Assembly (NCBI RefSeq): GCF_015207255.1
Contig: NZ_JADEXG010000008.1
Location: forward strand, 48,516 to 112,515
DNA: 64,000 nt
DNA from: Vasconcelosia minhoensis LEGE 07310
Lineage (GTDB): Bacteria > Cyanobacteriota > Cyanobacteriia > Phormidesmidales > Phormidesmidaceae
Direction: 5' to 3'
How positions within the stretch are numbered: position 1 is the first letter of the stretch; every line of letters starts with the position of its first letter. Position numbers and translations under genes: made by a program. A model generated the notes under the pieces. The model saw only the letters and a program-made list of their open reading frames with translations. It was not told the origin of the DNA and searched no databases. Positions 54,534-63,557 of this stretch are shown in pieces.

Positions 54534-55151
54534 ATGATACTTTCTGACACCGGGATGCCGGATCAGCTAAACCATAATAGGACTGTCAATCGCTTAAATC
54601 CCTTGCGCAAACCCACTTCCGAAGACCTCCAGGCCGCCTACGGCCAGCCCATGGCCGACATTATCGGCCCCAACCTAAAAATCCTCTTTTGCGGCATCAA
54701 CCCCAGCATCTACAGTGCGGCGGTGTGCCATCACTTTGCCCGCCCCGGCAACCGCTTTTGGAAAACCCTCTACGGCGCGGGCCTGACGCCCCGGCTGCTG
54801 ACCCCGGCTGAGGATCGCGAACTGCTCAAGTTTGGCTACGGCCTGACCAATATCGCCGCCCCAGCCACGGCGCGAGCAGACGAGCTGAGCCAGGAAGATC
54901 TGCGCCAGGGTTATCTGACCCTGGCCCAAAAAATTCAGCAATACCGGCCCAAATGTCTCGCCGTTCTGGGCATTAGCGCCTACCGCACTGCGTTTAAGCA
55001 GCCCCGCGCTAGGGTTGGACCGCAGGAGCCGCTGCACGGTACCCTAGTCTGGGCCTTGCCCAATCCTAGCGGCCTCAACGCCCACTATCAGCTCGACGGG
55101 CTCCAGCGAGTTTACAGGGAGCTGCTCGATGCTGTGGGCGACAAGGGCTGA
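54534..55151 (+). CDS. mug: G/U mismatch-specific DNA glycosylase
   Basis: Mug excises uracil or thymine from mismatches opposite guanine. The protein shows KILFCGINPSIYSAAVCHHF with the active-site GINP-type motif, RPGNRFWKTLYGAGLTPRLL and a conserved ALPNPSGLNAHYQLDG intercalation loop. The start is uncertain: ATG codons at 54501, 54534 and 54555 are in frame, and family similarity begins near KPTSEDLQAAYG. I use 54534. The gene is divergent from argS and convergent with def, with a palindromic repeat between. Confidence 0.88.
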   Translation: MILSDTGMPDQLNHNRTVNRLNPLRKPTSEDLQAAYGQPMADIIGPNLKILFCGINPSIYSAAVCHHFARPGNRFWKTLYGAGLTPRLLTPAEDRELLKFGYGLTNIAAPATARADELSQEDLRQGYLTLAQKIQQYRPKCLAVLGISAYRTAFKQPRARVGPQEPLHGTLVWALPNPSGLNAHYQLDGLQRVYRELLDAVGDKG

Positions 55152-55196
55152 GGATGCCTATGTGCGTAGGTTGAATAGAATTTAAGCATCCTGGCT

Positions 55197-55343
55197 GCCC
55201 TCATCCCCCAGCCCCTTCTCCCCAGGGAGAAGGGGGGCCAGAGATCAAAGTCCTTCTCCCCTTGGGAGAAGGATTTAGGTTGAGGGCTGCCGGGGTAACG
55301 CTTGATTTCCCAACTTATGTATACACGGTAGCTCCCCGGGGAG
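55197..55343. repeat. Nested palindromic repeat between convergent genes
   Basis: Outer arms GCCCTCATCC (55197-55206) and GGTTGAGGGC (55279-55288) pair with one mismatch. Inside lie two perfect hairpins: CCCCTTCTCCC/GGGAGAAGGGG (55212-55222 and 55225-55235) and TCCTTCTCCC/GGGAGAAGGA (55251-55260 and 55264-55273). A third palindrome, CTCCCCGGGGAG, lies at 55332-55343. The position between convergent mug and def suggests a bidirectional terminator or a mobile palindrome. I recall similar CCCTTCTCCC elements in other cyanobacteria, without being able to confirm. Confidence 0.75.
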
Positions 55344-55373
55344 AGGGATTCAGGGTGAGGGCCAAATATCTGG

Positions 55374-55901
55374 CTAAGCTCCCACAGCCTGTGCAAAATA
55401 GTCCGCTTCGCTCAGCAGCGTCTGCGGATCCTCGACCCGATCGACAAAAACGCGCCCTTCCAAATGGTCGTACTCATGCTGAAAAATCCGAGCCACAAAG
55501 TCAGTCAGCACCTGACGCTGCGGCTTTCCCCACCGATCCTGATAGGTCACCTCAATTTCTCGATAGCGGCGCACCTGGCCGCGCCGATCTGGAACGCTCA
55601 GGCAGCCTTCCCAGGCTTCTATAGCTTCGTCAGAATGGGCAATAATCTGTGGATTGAGCATGGCAGTCGGAGCCATGCTGGGGGCGTGAGGATAGCGCAG
55701 ATTGGGCCGAGAGGCGACGATAAATAGCCGTAAGGATTCGCCGACCTGGGGCGCTGCAATGCCGACGCCGTTAGCCGCTTGGGCAGTTTCGATCAGGTCG
55801 TCGATCAGCAGCTGAATGCGAGGATCGGCGAAGTCTGCGACGGGCTGGGCGTGCGATCGCAGCTGCGGGTCCCCCAGTTGAATAATTGAGCGTTCGGTCA
55901 T
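55374..55901 (-). CDS. def: Peptide deformylase
   Basis: Def removes the formyl group from nascent proteins. In this 175-residue enzyme the three family motifs are intact: GVGIAAPQVG, EGCLSVPDRRG with the metal-binding cysteine, and FQHEYDHLEGRVF with the two metal-binding histidines and catalytic glutamate. It is convergent with mug across a palindromic repeat, and divergent from the oxoprolinase gene. Confidence 0.95.
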   Translation of the reverse strand: MTERSIIQLGDPQLRSHAQPVADFADPRIQLLIDDLIETAQAANGVGIAAPQVGESLRLFIVASRPNLRYPHAPSMAPTAMLNPQIIAHSDEAIEAWEGCLSVPDRRGQVRRYREIEVTYQDRWGKPQRQVLTDFVARIFQHEYDHLEGRVFVDRVEDPQTLLSEADYFAQAVGA

Positions 55902-55966
55902 AACCCAGACTTGCGCAACGGCTGAATTTGTTTAAGTTTAAAGCACGAATAGCAGGATGCGGCGAC

Positions 55967-58900
55967 ATGAGCAGCGCTGACGGGCAATGGCAGTTTTGGA
56001 TTGACCGGGGTGGCACCTTTACCGACGTGGTAGCAAAGCGGCCCGACGGTGAGATTGTGGTGCATAAGCTGCTGTCAGAGAATCCCGAGCAGTATTCAGA
56101 CGCGCCGGTTCAGGGCATTCGGGACTGTCTGGGTCTGGGGCCAGACGACCCAATCCCCGCCGAGCAAATTGCCGGAATCAAAATGGGCACCACCGTCGCC
56201 ACCAATGCGCTGCTGGAGCATCAGGGCGATCGCACTTTGCTGATCATCACCCAGGGCTTTGGCGACGCGCTCAAGATTGGCTATCAAAACCGGCCCAATA
56301 TCTTTGCCCGCCAGATTGTGCTACCGCAGATGCTCTATGAGCAGGTCGTTGAGATTGAGGAGCGGATTAGTGCGCAGGGCAAAATCCTGACGCCGCTCCA
56401 GACAGAAATGGCCCGGAGTCAGCTACAGGACGCCTATGATGCCGGGATTCGCAGCTGCGCGATCGCGCTGATGCACGGCTATCGCTATCCCGACCACGAG
56501 CAGGCTCTAGCCGAACTGGCTGAGCAGATTGGCTTCACCCAGGTCTCCGTCTCCCATCAGGTGAGCCCGCTGATGAAGCTGGTCAGCCGGGGCGATACCA
56601 CCGTCGTTGACGCCTACCTTTCGCCAATTTTGCGGCGCTATGTTGATCAGGTCTCCAGTCAAATCTCGGGTTCAGAGCCCGCAGAGGGGGACTCTGGCCC
56701 AGCGCTGATGTTTATGCAGTCCAACGGCGGCCTCAGCGATGCCCGGTTTTTTCAGGGGAAGGACAGCATTCTGTCGGGACCAGCGGGCGGCATTGTCGGC
56801 GCGGTCAAGACCAGCCAGCTAGCCGGATTTGAGAAAATCATCAGCTTTGACATGGGCGGCACCTCTACGGACGTTGCCCACTATGCCGGGGAATACGAGC
56901 GCACCTTTGAAGCAGAAGTGGCCGGGGTACGGCTGCGGACGCCGATGATGGCGATCAACACCGTCGCGGCGGGCGGCGGCTCGATTGTGCAGTACGACGG
57001 TTCGCGCTATCGGGTGGGGCCAGCCTCCGCTGGGGCCAATCCGGGACCGGCCAGCTACGGGCGGGGCGGCCCGCTGACGGTGACGGACTGCAATGTGCAG
57101 GTGGGCAAGCTCCAGCCCGATTTCTTTCCCCGAGTCTTTGGGGAAAACGCCGATGCGCCCCTGGATCGGCAGGTCGTCGCCGAAAAGTTTAAGCAGCTCA
57201 CCGCCGAGATTGGCGATGGCCGCAGCGCCGCTGCCGTGGCCTCAGGATTTCTCAGCATCGCGGTCGAAAAGATGGCCAGCGCGATTAAGAAAATCTCGCT
57301 GCAGCGGGGCTACGACGTCTCGAAGTATGCCCTCTGCTGCTTTGGCGGGGCGGGCGGTCAGCACGCCTGCCTGATCGCCGCAGCGCTGGGCATGAAACAA
57401 ATTTTGATCCATCCCTACGCGGGAGTGCTCTCGGCCTATGGAATTGGCCTAGCCGAGCTGCGGGTGCTGCGGGAAGGGTCGGTAGAAGCTCCGCTAACGG
57501 CTGAGCTAGACCTGTCGCCGCGCTTCTCTGAGCTAATCGCAGACGCAGAGACCGAACTTAGCCAGCAGTCAGTTCAGCCCACCGAAGTTGAGACCCGACA
57601 GCGGGTTCACCTGAAGTATGACGGCACCGACTCGACCCTGCTGGTTAACTTTGATTCCCTAGCAGGAATGCGTCAGCAGTTCGAGGCCCGCCATCAGCAG
57701 CGCTATGGCTTCGTCGTCGAAGATAAAGATCTGATTGTTGAAGCCATTTCGATTGAGCTGGTGGCCCAGACCGAAAAAGCAGATGAGCCCCAGCTCGAAA
57801 AACAGGCTCAGATGTGCGACCCGGTCGCCCAGGTGCAGGTCTATACCGCCGATGCCTGGCACGAGGCTCCCGTCTATCAGCGGCAGGACCTCGGCCCAGG
57901 GAATCAGGTTTCAGGCCCCGCCCTGATTGTAGAAGCAACCGGGACGAACGTGATCGAGCCGGACTGGCGGGCTGAGGTCAGCGATCGCAACCACCTCATC
58001 CTCACCTACCAGGCCCCTAAAAAGTCCTCAGACAGTACCGACATCAGCACCGAAACCGCCGACCCGGTAATGCTGGAGATCTTTAACAATCTGTTTCGCT
58101 CGATTGCCGAACAGATGGGAACCACGCTGCAAAACACCAGCTACTCGGTGAATATTAAGGAACGGCTCGATTTCTCCTGTGCGATCTTTGACCAGCAGGG
58201 CCAGCTGGTGGCAAATGCGCCCCATATTCCGGTGCATCTGGGGTCGATGAGTGAGAGTGTGCGATCGCTGATGGACAGCCACGGCGAATCTCTCCAGCCG
58301 GGCGATGTGTATGTATTGAACAATCCCTACCATGGGGGAACGCATTTGCCCGACGTGACGGTGATTACGCCCGTATTCGATACTGACAAAGGTCGGATTA
58401 TCTTCTATCTCGCCTCTCGGGGACACCATGCGGATATTGGCGGCATCACGCCGGGCTCGATGCCCTCTGATAGTACTTCCGTAGAGCAGGAGGGGGTACT
58501 GCTAGACAACTTCAAGGTCGTGGAGGCCGGGCGGTTTCGGGAAGCGGAGCTGCGGCAGGTGCTGACGGCAGGTCAATATCCGGTGCGCAACCCGACCCAG
58601 AATATTGCCGACTTGCAGGCGCAGATTGCCGCCAATGAGAAGGGGGTACAGGAGCTGCGGCGGATGATTGAGCAGTTTGGGCTGGATACGGTGCAGGCCT
58701 ATATGGGCTATGTGCAAGACAATGCCGAAGCAGCGGTGCGGCGGGCCATCGATCGGCTTAGCGACGGTCAGTTTACCTATGAGATGGACAGCGGCGATCG
58801 CGTCCAGGTGGCGATTCGGATTAATGGGCGCGATCGCAGTGCCACAATTGATTTTTCCGGCACCTCGCCCCAGCTCGACAACAACTTTAACGCTCCGGCA

Positions 58901-59587
58901 GCTATCTGCAAAGCGGCAGTGCTCTACGTATTTAGAACCCTGGTCGAAGACGACATTCCCCTCAATGCGGGCTGCCTGAAGCCGCTGGAAATCATCATTC
59001 CCGAGGGCTGTTTACTCAATCCTAAATATCCCGCCGCCGTCGTCGCAGGTAATGTAGAAACCTCCCAAACCATCGTCGATGCGCTCTACGGGGCGCTGGG
59101 CGTCCTTGCTGCCTCTCAGGGCACGATGAACAACTTCACCTTTGGCAACCAGCGCTACCAGTACTACGAAACCATCTGCGGCGGCTCTGGGGCAGGACCT
59201 GATTTCGACGGTACAGACGCCGTGCAGACCCACATGACTAACTCTCGTCTGACTGATCCAGAAGTCTTGGAATGGCGCTTTCCCGTCATCCTAGAAAGCT
59301 TCTCTATCCGCCCCAACAGCGGCGGCCACGGCCAACATCGCGGCGGCCACGGCGTCATCCGGCGACTGCGCTTTGAGGAGCCGATGACGGCAGCCATCCT
59401 CTCTAGCCATCGGCGTGTCCCTCCCTTTGGCCTAGCCGGTGGTAAGCCAGGCACCGTTGGCCAAAACTGGATTCAGCGTCAGGATGGCAGCCGCGAGGAG
59501 CTAGAAAGTACGGCTACGGTGGATATGGCCGTCGGCGACGCCTTCATCATCGAAACCCCCGGCGGTGGCGGCTTTGGCATAAGATAA
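55967..59587 (+). CDS. oplaH: 5-oxoprolinase (fused hydantoinase A and B)
   Basis: The 1206-residue protein joins hydantoinase A and B domains, as in ATP-dependent 5-oxoprolinase that opens 5-oxoproline to glutamate. Domain A begins FWIDRGGTFTDVVAKRPDG and has FDMGGTSTDVAHYAG and CCFGGAGGQHACLIAAALGM. Domain B starts near residue 700 with VMLEIFNNLFRSIAEQMG and contains FSGTSPQLDNNFNAPAA and ICGGSGAGPDFDGTDAVQTH. The ATG at 55967, with AGGA upstream, is preferred to a TTG at 55928. Its last 450 bases recur, diverged, at 62971-63427. Confidence 0.93.
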   Translation: MSSADGQWQFWIDRGGTFTDVVAKRPDGEIVVHKLLSENPEQYSDAPVQGIRDCLGLGPDDPIPAEQIAGIKMGTTVATNALLEHQGDRTLLIITQGFGDALKIGYQNRPNIFARQIVLPQMLYEQVVEIEERISAQGKILTPLQTEMARSQLQDAYDAGIRSCAIALMHGYRYPDHEQALAELAEQIGFTQVSVSHQVSPLMKLVSRGDTTVVDAYLSPILRRYVDQVSSQISGSEPAEGDSGPALMFMQSNGGLSDARFFQGKDSILSGPAGGIVGAVKTSQLAGFEKIISFDMGGTSTDVAHYAGEYERTFEAEVAGVRLRTPMMAINTVAAGGGSIVQYDGSRYRVGPASAGANPGPASYGRGGPLTVTDCNVQVGKLQPDFFPRVFGENADAPLDRQVVAEKFKQLTAEIGDGRSAAAVASGFLSIAVEKMASAIKKISLQRGYDVSKYALCCFGGAGGQHACLIAAALGMKQILIHPYAGVLSAYGIGLAELRVLREGSVEAPLTAELDLSPRFSELIADAETELSQQSVQPTEVETRQRVHLKYDGTDSTLLVNFDSLAGMRQQFEARHQQRYGFVVEDKDLIVEAISIELVAQTEKADEPQLEKQAQMCDPVAQVQVYTADAWHEAPVYQRQDLGPGNQVSGPALIVEATGTNVIEPDWRAEVSDRNHLILTYQAPKKSSDSTDISTETADPVMLEIFNNLFRSIAEQMGTTLQNTSYSVNIKERLDFSCAIFDQQGQLVANAPHIPVHLGSMSESVRSLMDSHGESLQPGDVYVLNNPYHGGTHLPDVTVITPVFDTDKGRIIFYLASRGHHADIGGITPGSMPSDSTSVEQEGVLLDNFKVVEAGRFREAELRQVLTAGQYPVRNPTQNIADLQAQIAANEKGVQELRRMIEQFGLDTVQAYMGYVQDNAEAAVRRAIDRLSDGQFTYEMDSGDRVQVAIRINGRDRSATIDFSGTSPQLDNNFNAPAAICKAAVLYVFRTLVEDDIPLNAGCLKPLEIIIPEGCLLNPKYPAAVVAGNVETSQTIVDALYGALGVLAASQGTMNNFTFGNQRYQYYETICGGSGAGPDFDGTDAVQTHMTNSRLTDPEVLEWRFPVILESFSIRPNSGGHGQHRGGHGVIRRLRFEEPMTAAILSSHRRVPPFGLAGGKPGTVGQNWIQRQDGSREELESTATVDMAVGDAFIIETPGGGGFGIR

Positions 59588-59711
59588 GATGCCTAACATT
59601 TACTTGCTGGGTAAGGTATACATTGCCTCCTGAGGTACAGGAGTCACGGCTATCTACCAACCTCACTGTCTTTAAGGATGCTGTCTTGACAACTTTAAGG
59701 GTCATAGCATA

Positions 59712-60135
59712 ATGCGTATCAACCTTGGGCGTATTGTAAGCCGAGATGACACAGCTGCTGGGCGTGCATTTACTCTCATCATTCAGGTTCTCATTATTCT
59801 CTCGCTCGTTTCGTTCTCACTCGAAACGTTACCAAGCCTCTCATCTCGCTGGTAGCGGGTACTGCAAGCCTTTGAAGTATTCACTGTTGCCGCTTTTACG
59901 GTTGAATAAATTCTTCGAGTTATTTTTGTGGTGGGCAGTAGCAACTTTGACAACTGTTGGCTATGGCGACGTTTATCCCGTTACGGCAGGCGGAAAAATT
60001 TTCACGACTCTAATTTTGTTTATTGGGCTTGGGATTGTTGCAGTACCAGCTGGTCTCATTTCCTCTGCTCTATCAGAGGTATGGCGCGAAGAAGCAGAAT
60101 TAGGTGCAAATTTACTTGAAAACGTTCAGACGTAA
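59712..60135 (+). pseudogene. Voltage-gated-type potassium channel pseudogene (copy A)
   Basis: The frame from the ATG 59712 reads RDDTAAGRAFTLIIQVLIIL and SLVSFSLETLPSL, then meets stops at 59853-59855 and 59907-59909. About ten bases later another frame begins with WWAVATLTTVGYGDVYPVTA, which holds the potassium selectivity filter TVGYGD, and GLGIVAVPAGLISSALSE to a stop at 60135. Helices S3-S5 are missing between the two parts. So there are two stops, a frameshift and an internal deletion. The start of the same gene, less damaged, lies at 63558. Confidence 0.88.
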
Positions 60136-60183
60136 GCAGCTTGTGATCGCGCGTTCCTTTAATCCGAATACACTGGTCTAATC

Positions 60184-61041
60184 ATGCGCCGGGATTCTAT
60201 CTTCTACCAGCTGTTTCAGCAGTCGCCAGAGCTACTATTTGAGCTGTTGGACAATCCGCCGCCCAATGCTCAGGACTATCGCTTTGACGCCGTCGCGGTC
60301 AAGGAACCGACGTTTGAAATCGACGGCGTCTTTCTGCCCCCAGAGACGACCGGATTAGTATACTTTTGCGAAGTCCAGTTTCAAAAAGACGAGCAGCTCT
60401 ACGAGCGACTGTTTGGCGAATCGTTTCTGTACTTCTACCGCAATCGAGACCGCTTTAGCGACTGGCAAGCCGTCGTCATCTATCCCTCCCGTTCGACTGA
60501 GCAAGGAAATTCGCTGCCCTACCAGGACCTACTAGCGGGCAGTCGCGTTCATCGAATATACCTGGATGAGCTGGGTGAAATAGACCAGCTGCCCTTGGGA
60601 GTCGCCCTGATGGTGCTGACCACAGTTCAGGAAAGTCAGGCCGCAGAGGCAGCCCGCGAACTGCTGGCCCGTTCACAGGAAGAGCTACAGCCAGAAGCGA
60701 GTCGTGCCATCATAGAAAGGATAACGACGATTGTGGCTTACAGATTTACAAACTTGAGTCGGCAGGAGGTTGAAGCCATGCTAGGAGTAACCCTACAAGA
60801 AACGCGGTTTTATCAGGAGGCCAAAGCAGAGGGTGAGCAAATTGGGGAGCAGCGCGGACGGCAGGAGGAGGCGCGATCGCTGGTTCTGCGGCTTCTATCT
60901 CGGCAGGTAGGTCAACTACCGGAGCAGGCGCGATCGCGGGTTAACAGCTTGTCCCTTACCCAGCTAGAAGCTCTAGGCGAGGCGCTGCTAGAGTTCTCAA
61001 GCCTGTCTGACCTAGAGACCTGGCTTTCAGTTCAGGAATGA
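60184..61041 (+). CDS. DUF2887/DUF4351 Rpn-type putative nuclease
   Basis: The 285-residue protein starts RRDSIFYQLFQQSPELLFEL and has EPTFEIDGVFLPPE with TGLVYFCEVQFQKDEQLYER, giving the D, E and Q/K of a PD-(D/E)XK-like core. It ends in a DUF4351 helical tail (LVLRLLSRQVGQLPEQARSRV, ALLEFSSLSDLETWL). Relatives in E. coli (Rpn) are DNA nucleases that promote recombination. It is intact and sits between the two copies of the oxoprolinase/channel block. Confidence 0.88.
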   Translation: MRRDSIFYQLFQQSPELLFELLDNPPPNAQDYRFDAVAVKEPTFEIDGVFLPPETTGLVYFCEVQFQKDEQLYERLFGESFLYFYRNRDRFSDWQAVVIYPSRSTEQGNSLPYQDLLAGSRVHRIYLDELGEIDQLPLGVALMVLTTVQESQAAEAARELLARSQEELQPEASRAIIERITTIVAYRFTNLSRQEVEAMLGVTLQETRFYQEAKAEGEQIGEQRGRQEEARSLVLRLLSRQVGQLPEQARSRVNSLSLTQLEALGEALLEFSSLSDLETWLSVQE

Positions 61042-61374
61042 CTATAGAGCCTAAGCAGGGTGGCGCAATTAATTGTGGATGTCATTCTATATAGCCCAAG
61101 GGACATGTAGGCGCACAGCTCCACAGGAGCAGCGAAGCTGAGGAATCTCTACTCGGTCACGACACCGCCCCGCACTCAAGTGACAGGGCTAAGCTAGCAA
61201 AACCCACTCAAGGGCTTGAAGCTATAGGCCTCTTATTGGCCTCTGTCCTGGCCAATGAACCTTCTATCGCCAGTTCCTTCAGTGGACTTGTCTCAGTCAC
61301 CACTGAGTCTCAACTCAGCGAGGGGCGGCGGGGCTCAGCCAGCCCTGTCCTAGACCGAGCCCAATACCGGGATG
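61042..61374. other. Hairpin-rich gene-free region
   Basis: No gene is supported in these 333 bases. Several short inverted repeats occur in series: GCTCC/GGAGC (61118-61130), GGCC/GGCC (61227-61241), CAGTGG/CCACTG (61280-61305) and CTGAGT/ACTCAG (61303-61318). The last two overlap and are mutually exclusive. They could be remnants of a mobile element end or part of a structured RNA; neither can be decided from one sequence. Confidence 0.45.
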
Positions 61375-62730
61375 TTATTTTAGTGCTGCTCCCTTATCTG
61401 GTTCAGCTTTAGAGCGCTGCCGACGCTGGCGGAGCAAGCGGCCACCACCGACGACCCCACCTATGGCTAAAATGCCCAGGGTAGAGGCAGGCTCTGGTAC
61501 CGACTGTATGTCATCATCAGGCACGTCCTGTTCCTCATCGTCAGGCACTTCCTGCTCGTCATCGTCAGGCACTTCCTGTTCCTCATCATCAGGCATATCC
61601 TGTTCCTCATCGTCAGGTTCTAACGCAGTGGGTGTGAGGAGAAAGCCATGTCTCGCATTGTCTATTGTCCCGACTCCGGTAATTTGCCCGAGGTCGTTAA
61701 TGCCAAAAGCATTGCCTAGCAAAAAGCCAGAGCTGGGATCAATCAGATCGTTCAGGTCTTGCATACCGTTGAGATCTTCATACAAAAAGGCTCTGAACGC
61801 ACCGCTGCTGGTTTGGGAACTGCCCACGACCTGGCCCAGATTGTTGATACCCCTGGCACGGCTGCTGTCGCCGCCTAAGGTGCCGAGGTCATCGGTAGCC
61901 GGGTTAATCGGCTGGTTGGGCTGCGTCCGAAACGCGCGGATCGCACCGCTGCTGGTTTGGGAGAAGCCTACGACCTGACCCGCTTCGTTGATATCCCTGG
62001 CTAGGCTGTCGTCGCCGCCTAAGGTGCCGAGGTCATCGGTAGCGGGGTTAATCGGCTGGTTGGGCTGCGTCCGAAAGGCGTGGGACTGACTGTCGGTGCC
62101 GGTGCCGGATCTGCCTACGACCTGGCCCGCTTCGTTGATGCCATAGGCTGCGCTAGAGCTGCCGCCCAGGGTGCCGAGGTCATCGGTAGCGGGGTTAATC
62201 GGCTGGTTGGGCTGCGTCCGAAACGCGTGGAATTGACCAGTGCTGTTTTGGGATCCGCCTACGACCTGGCCCAGGTTGTTGATGCCAAAGGCTTCGCTAG
62301 AACCGAAGGGTCCGCCCAGGTCACCCAGGTCATCGGTAGAGCGGTTAATCGGCTGGTTGGGCTGCGTCCGAAACCCGTGAATTGCACCGGTACTGGTGTC
62401 ATTGAAGTGGCCCACGACCTGGCCCGCTTCGTTGATGTCCCAGGTTTCGCCGAAGCCGCCGCTCAGGGTGCCGAGGTCATCGGTAGCGGGGTTAATTGGC
62501 TGGTTGGGCTGCGTCCGAAACCCGTGAATTGCACCGGTGCTGATGGGGGAGTCGCCCACGACCTGGCCCAGGTTGTTGATGCCTCTGGGTATGCTGTAGC
62601 CGCCGCCTAGGGTACCCAGGTCTAGGACGCTAAATCTGAAAGTTGCCGCGGTTACCGGCTGGGAGGTGGCCAACCCGACGGTCGAGATAGCGGTTAACGC
62701 TAGCCCCAGCTGACATAGTTTTGTTGTCAT
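61375..62730 (-). CDS. HAF-repeat PEP-CTERM protein
   Basis: The protein has a signal peptide (LCQLGLALTAISTVGLATSQ) and then six to seven copies of an extracellular HAF-type repeat. Five contain FRTQPNQPIN followed by TDDLGTLGG-like and INxxGQVVGxS segments, each 48-50 residues. An acidic stretch follows with 8-residue units such as PDDEEQEV, then a PEP-CTERM sorting signal: SVPEPASTLGILAIGGVVGG and an RRQR tail. It is exported and probably processed by an exosortase. The start is the ATG 62728-62730. It is on the opposite strand to its neighbours. Confidence 0.88.
   Translation of the reverse strand: MTTKLCQLGLALTAISTVGLATSQPVTAATFRFSVLDLGTLGGGYSIPRGINNLGQVVGDSPISTGAIHGFRTQPNQPINPATDDLGTLSGGFGETWDINEAGQVVGHFNDTSTGAIHGFRTQPNQPINRSTDDLGDLGGPFGSSEAFGINNLGQVVGGSQNSTGQFHAFRTQPNQPINPATDDLGTLGGSSSAAYGINEAGQVVGRSGTGTDSQSHAFRTQPNQPINPATDDLGTLGGDDSLARDINEAGQVVGFSQTSSGAIRAFRTQPNQPINPATDDLGTLGGDSSRARGINNLGQVVGSSQTSSGAFRAFLYEDLNGMQDLNDLIDPSSGFLLGNAFGINDLGQITGVGTIDNARHGFLLTPTALEPDDEEQDMPDDEEQEVPDDDEQEVPDDEEQDVPDDDIQSVPEPASTLGILAIGGVVGGGRLLRQRRQRSKAEPDKGAALK
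61511..61620. repeat. 24-bp in-frame tandem repeat in the HAF protein gene
   Basis: Four full units and one partial unit, starting TCATCRTCAGGCA and ending TCCTG(T/C)TC(C/G), occupy 61511-61534, 61535-61558, 61559-61582, 61583-61606 and 61607-61620. Each encodes an 8-residue acidic unit on the minus strand. Variation is confined to a few positions, so expansion is recent or homogenised. Confidence 0.9.
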
Positions 62731-62970
62731 AATTATTAACGCTTGATTGATTTCCTGCAATAACAACTTACGGTTAAAACGGCTTACATAAATCAGCAAG
62801 GTATCAAAGTTTACTCAAGCTTTATCCGTCGGCAAACATTAAGTGAAGCGCTGAAATCGTTTCTGGCTAACGCTTACCGCTGCTGACTATAGCTGACCGT
62901 TTGCGCTCATAGGTAAATGTACTGTCGAACCTGAGAAGAAAGGAATCCCAACCCCGATAAACCTAACACC

Positions 62971-63427
62971 ATGAACAACTTCACCTTCGGCAATCAGCGC
63001 TATCAGTACTACGAAACACCAGTATTACGAAACGATCTGTGGAGATTCCGGGGCCGGTCCTAACTTTCCAAGCACAGACGCCGTCCAAACCCATATGACC
63101 AACTCCCGCCTCACCGACCCAGAAGTCCTGGAATGGCGATTCCCTGTGATCCTGGAAAGCTTCTCGATTCGCCCAAATAGCGGCGGCCACGGCGTCATCC
63201 GGCGTCTGCGCTTTGAAGAACCGATGACGGCAGCTATCCTCTCCAGCCATCGGCGCGTTCCCCCCTTTGGCCTAGATGGCGGTAAAACCGGCACCGTTGG
63301 CCATAACTGGATTCAGCGTCAGGACGGCAGCCGCGAAGAGCTAGACAGCACCGCCACCGTCGAAATGGCCGATGGCGACGCCTTCATCATCGAAACCCCC
63401 GGCGGCGGCGGCTTTGGTCATCTGTAA
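62971..63427 (+). pseudogene. 5-oxoprolinase 3'-end fragment (second copy)
   Basis: The fragment begins NNFTFGNQRYQYYE, matching residues near 1055 of the gene at 55967-59587, and continues to PGGGGFGHL with a stop at 63427. A 16-base tandem duplication (CAGTACTACGAAACAC then CAGTATTACGAAAC) near 63002-63030 shifts the frame. From 63095 the open frame gives 110 residues that differ from the long gene by eight substitutions and lack six residues (GQHRGG region). All upstream domains are absent, so it cannot work. Confidence 0.9.
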
Positions 63428-63557
63428 AAAGGCAATGATTTTTAGCTCAGATTCTTGATACGGAAATTCTCTATGCCATCTGCTACATTGTCGGCTAGAT
63501 AAAGATTTTCTCCGAATAGAAAATTAGCCCGTTACCCTAGCGCTCTGCTATCACCAA

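Noticed and set aside
55928..55966. TTG start giving 13 extra residues on the oxoprolinase
   Set aside because: An ATG with AGGA upstream at 55967 fits the family N-terminus better.
61511..62560. Regular DNA repeats that could suggest a CRISPR array
   Set aside because: Units are in frame with the HAF protein, differ in spacing (24 bp and about 147 bp), and no cas gene is near.
61463..62610. Long plus-strand open frames (171 and 176 codons) with repeats
   Set aside because: They are antisense shadows of the HAF-repeat gene; the minus-strand frame has a signal peptide and sorting signal.
62971..63427. A second functional hydantoinase B protein
   Set aside because: Only the last ~150 residues are present, and a 16-bp duplication breaks the frame.
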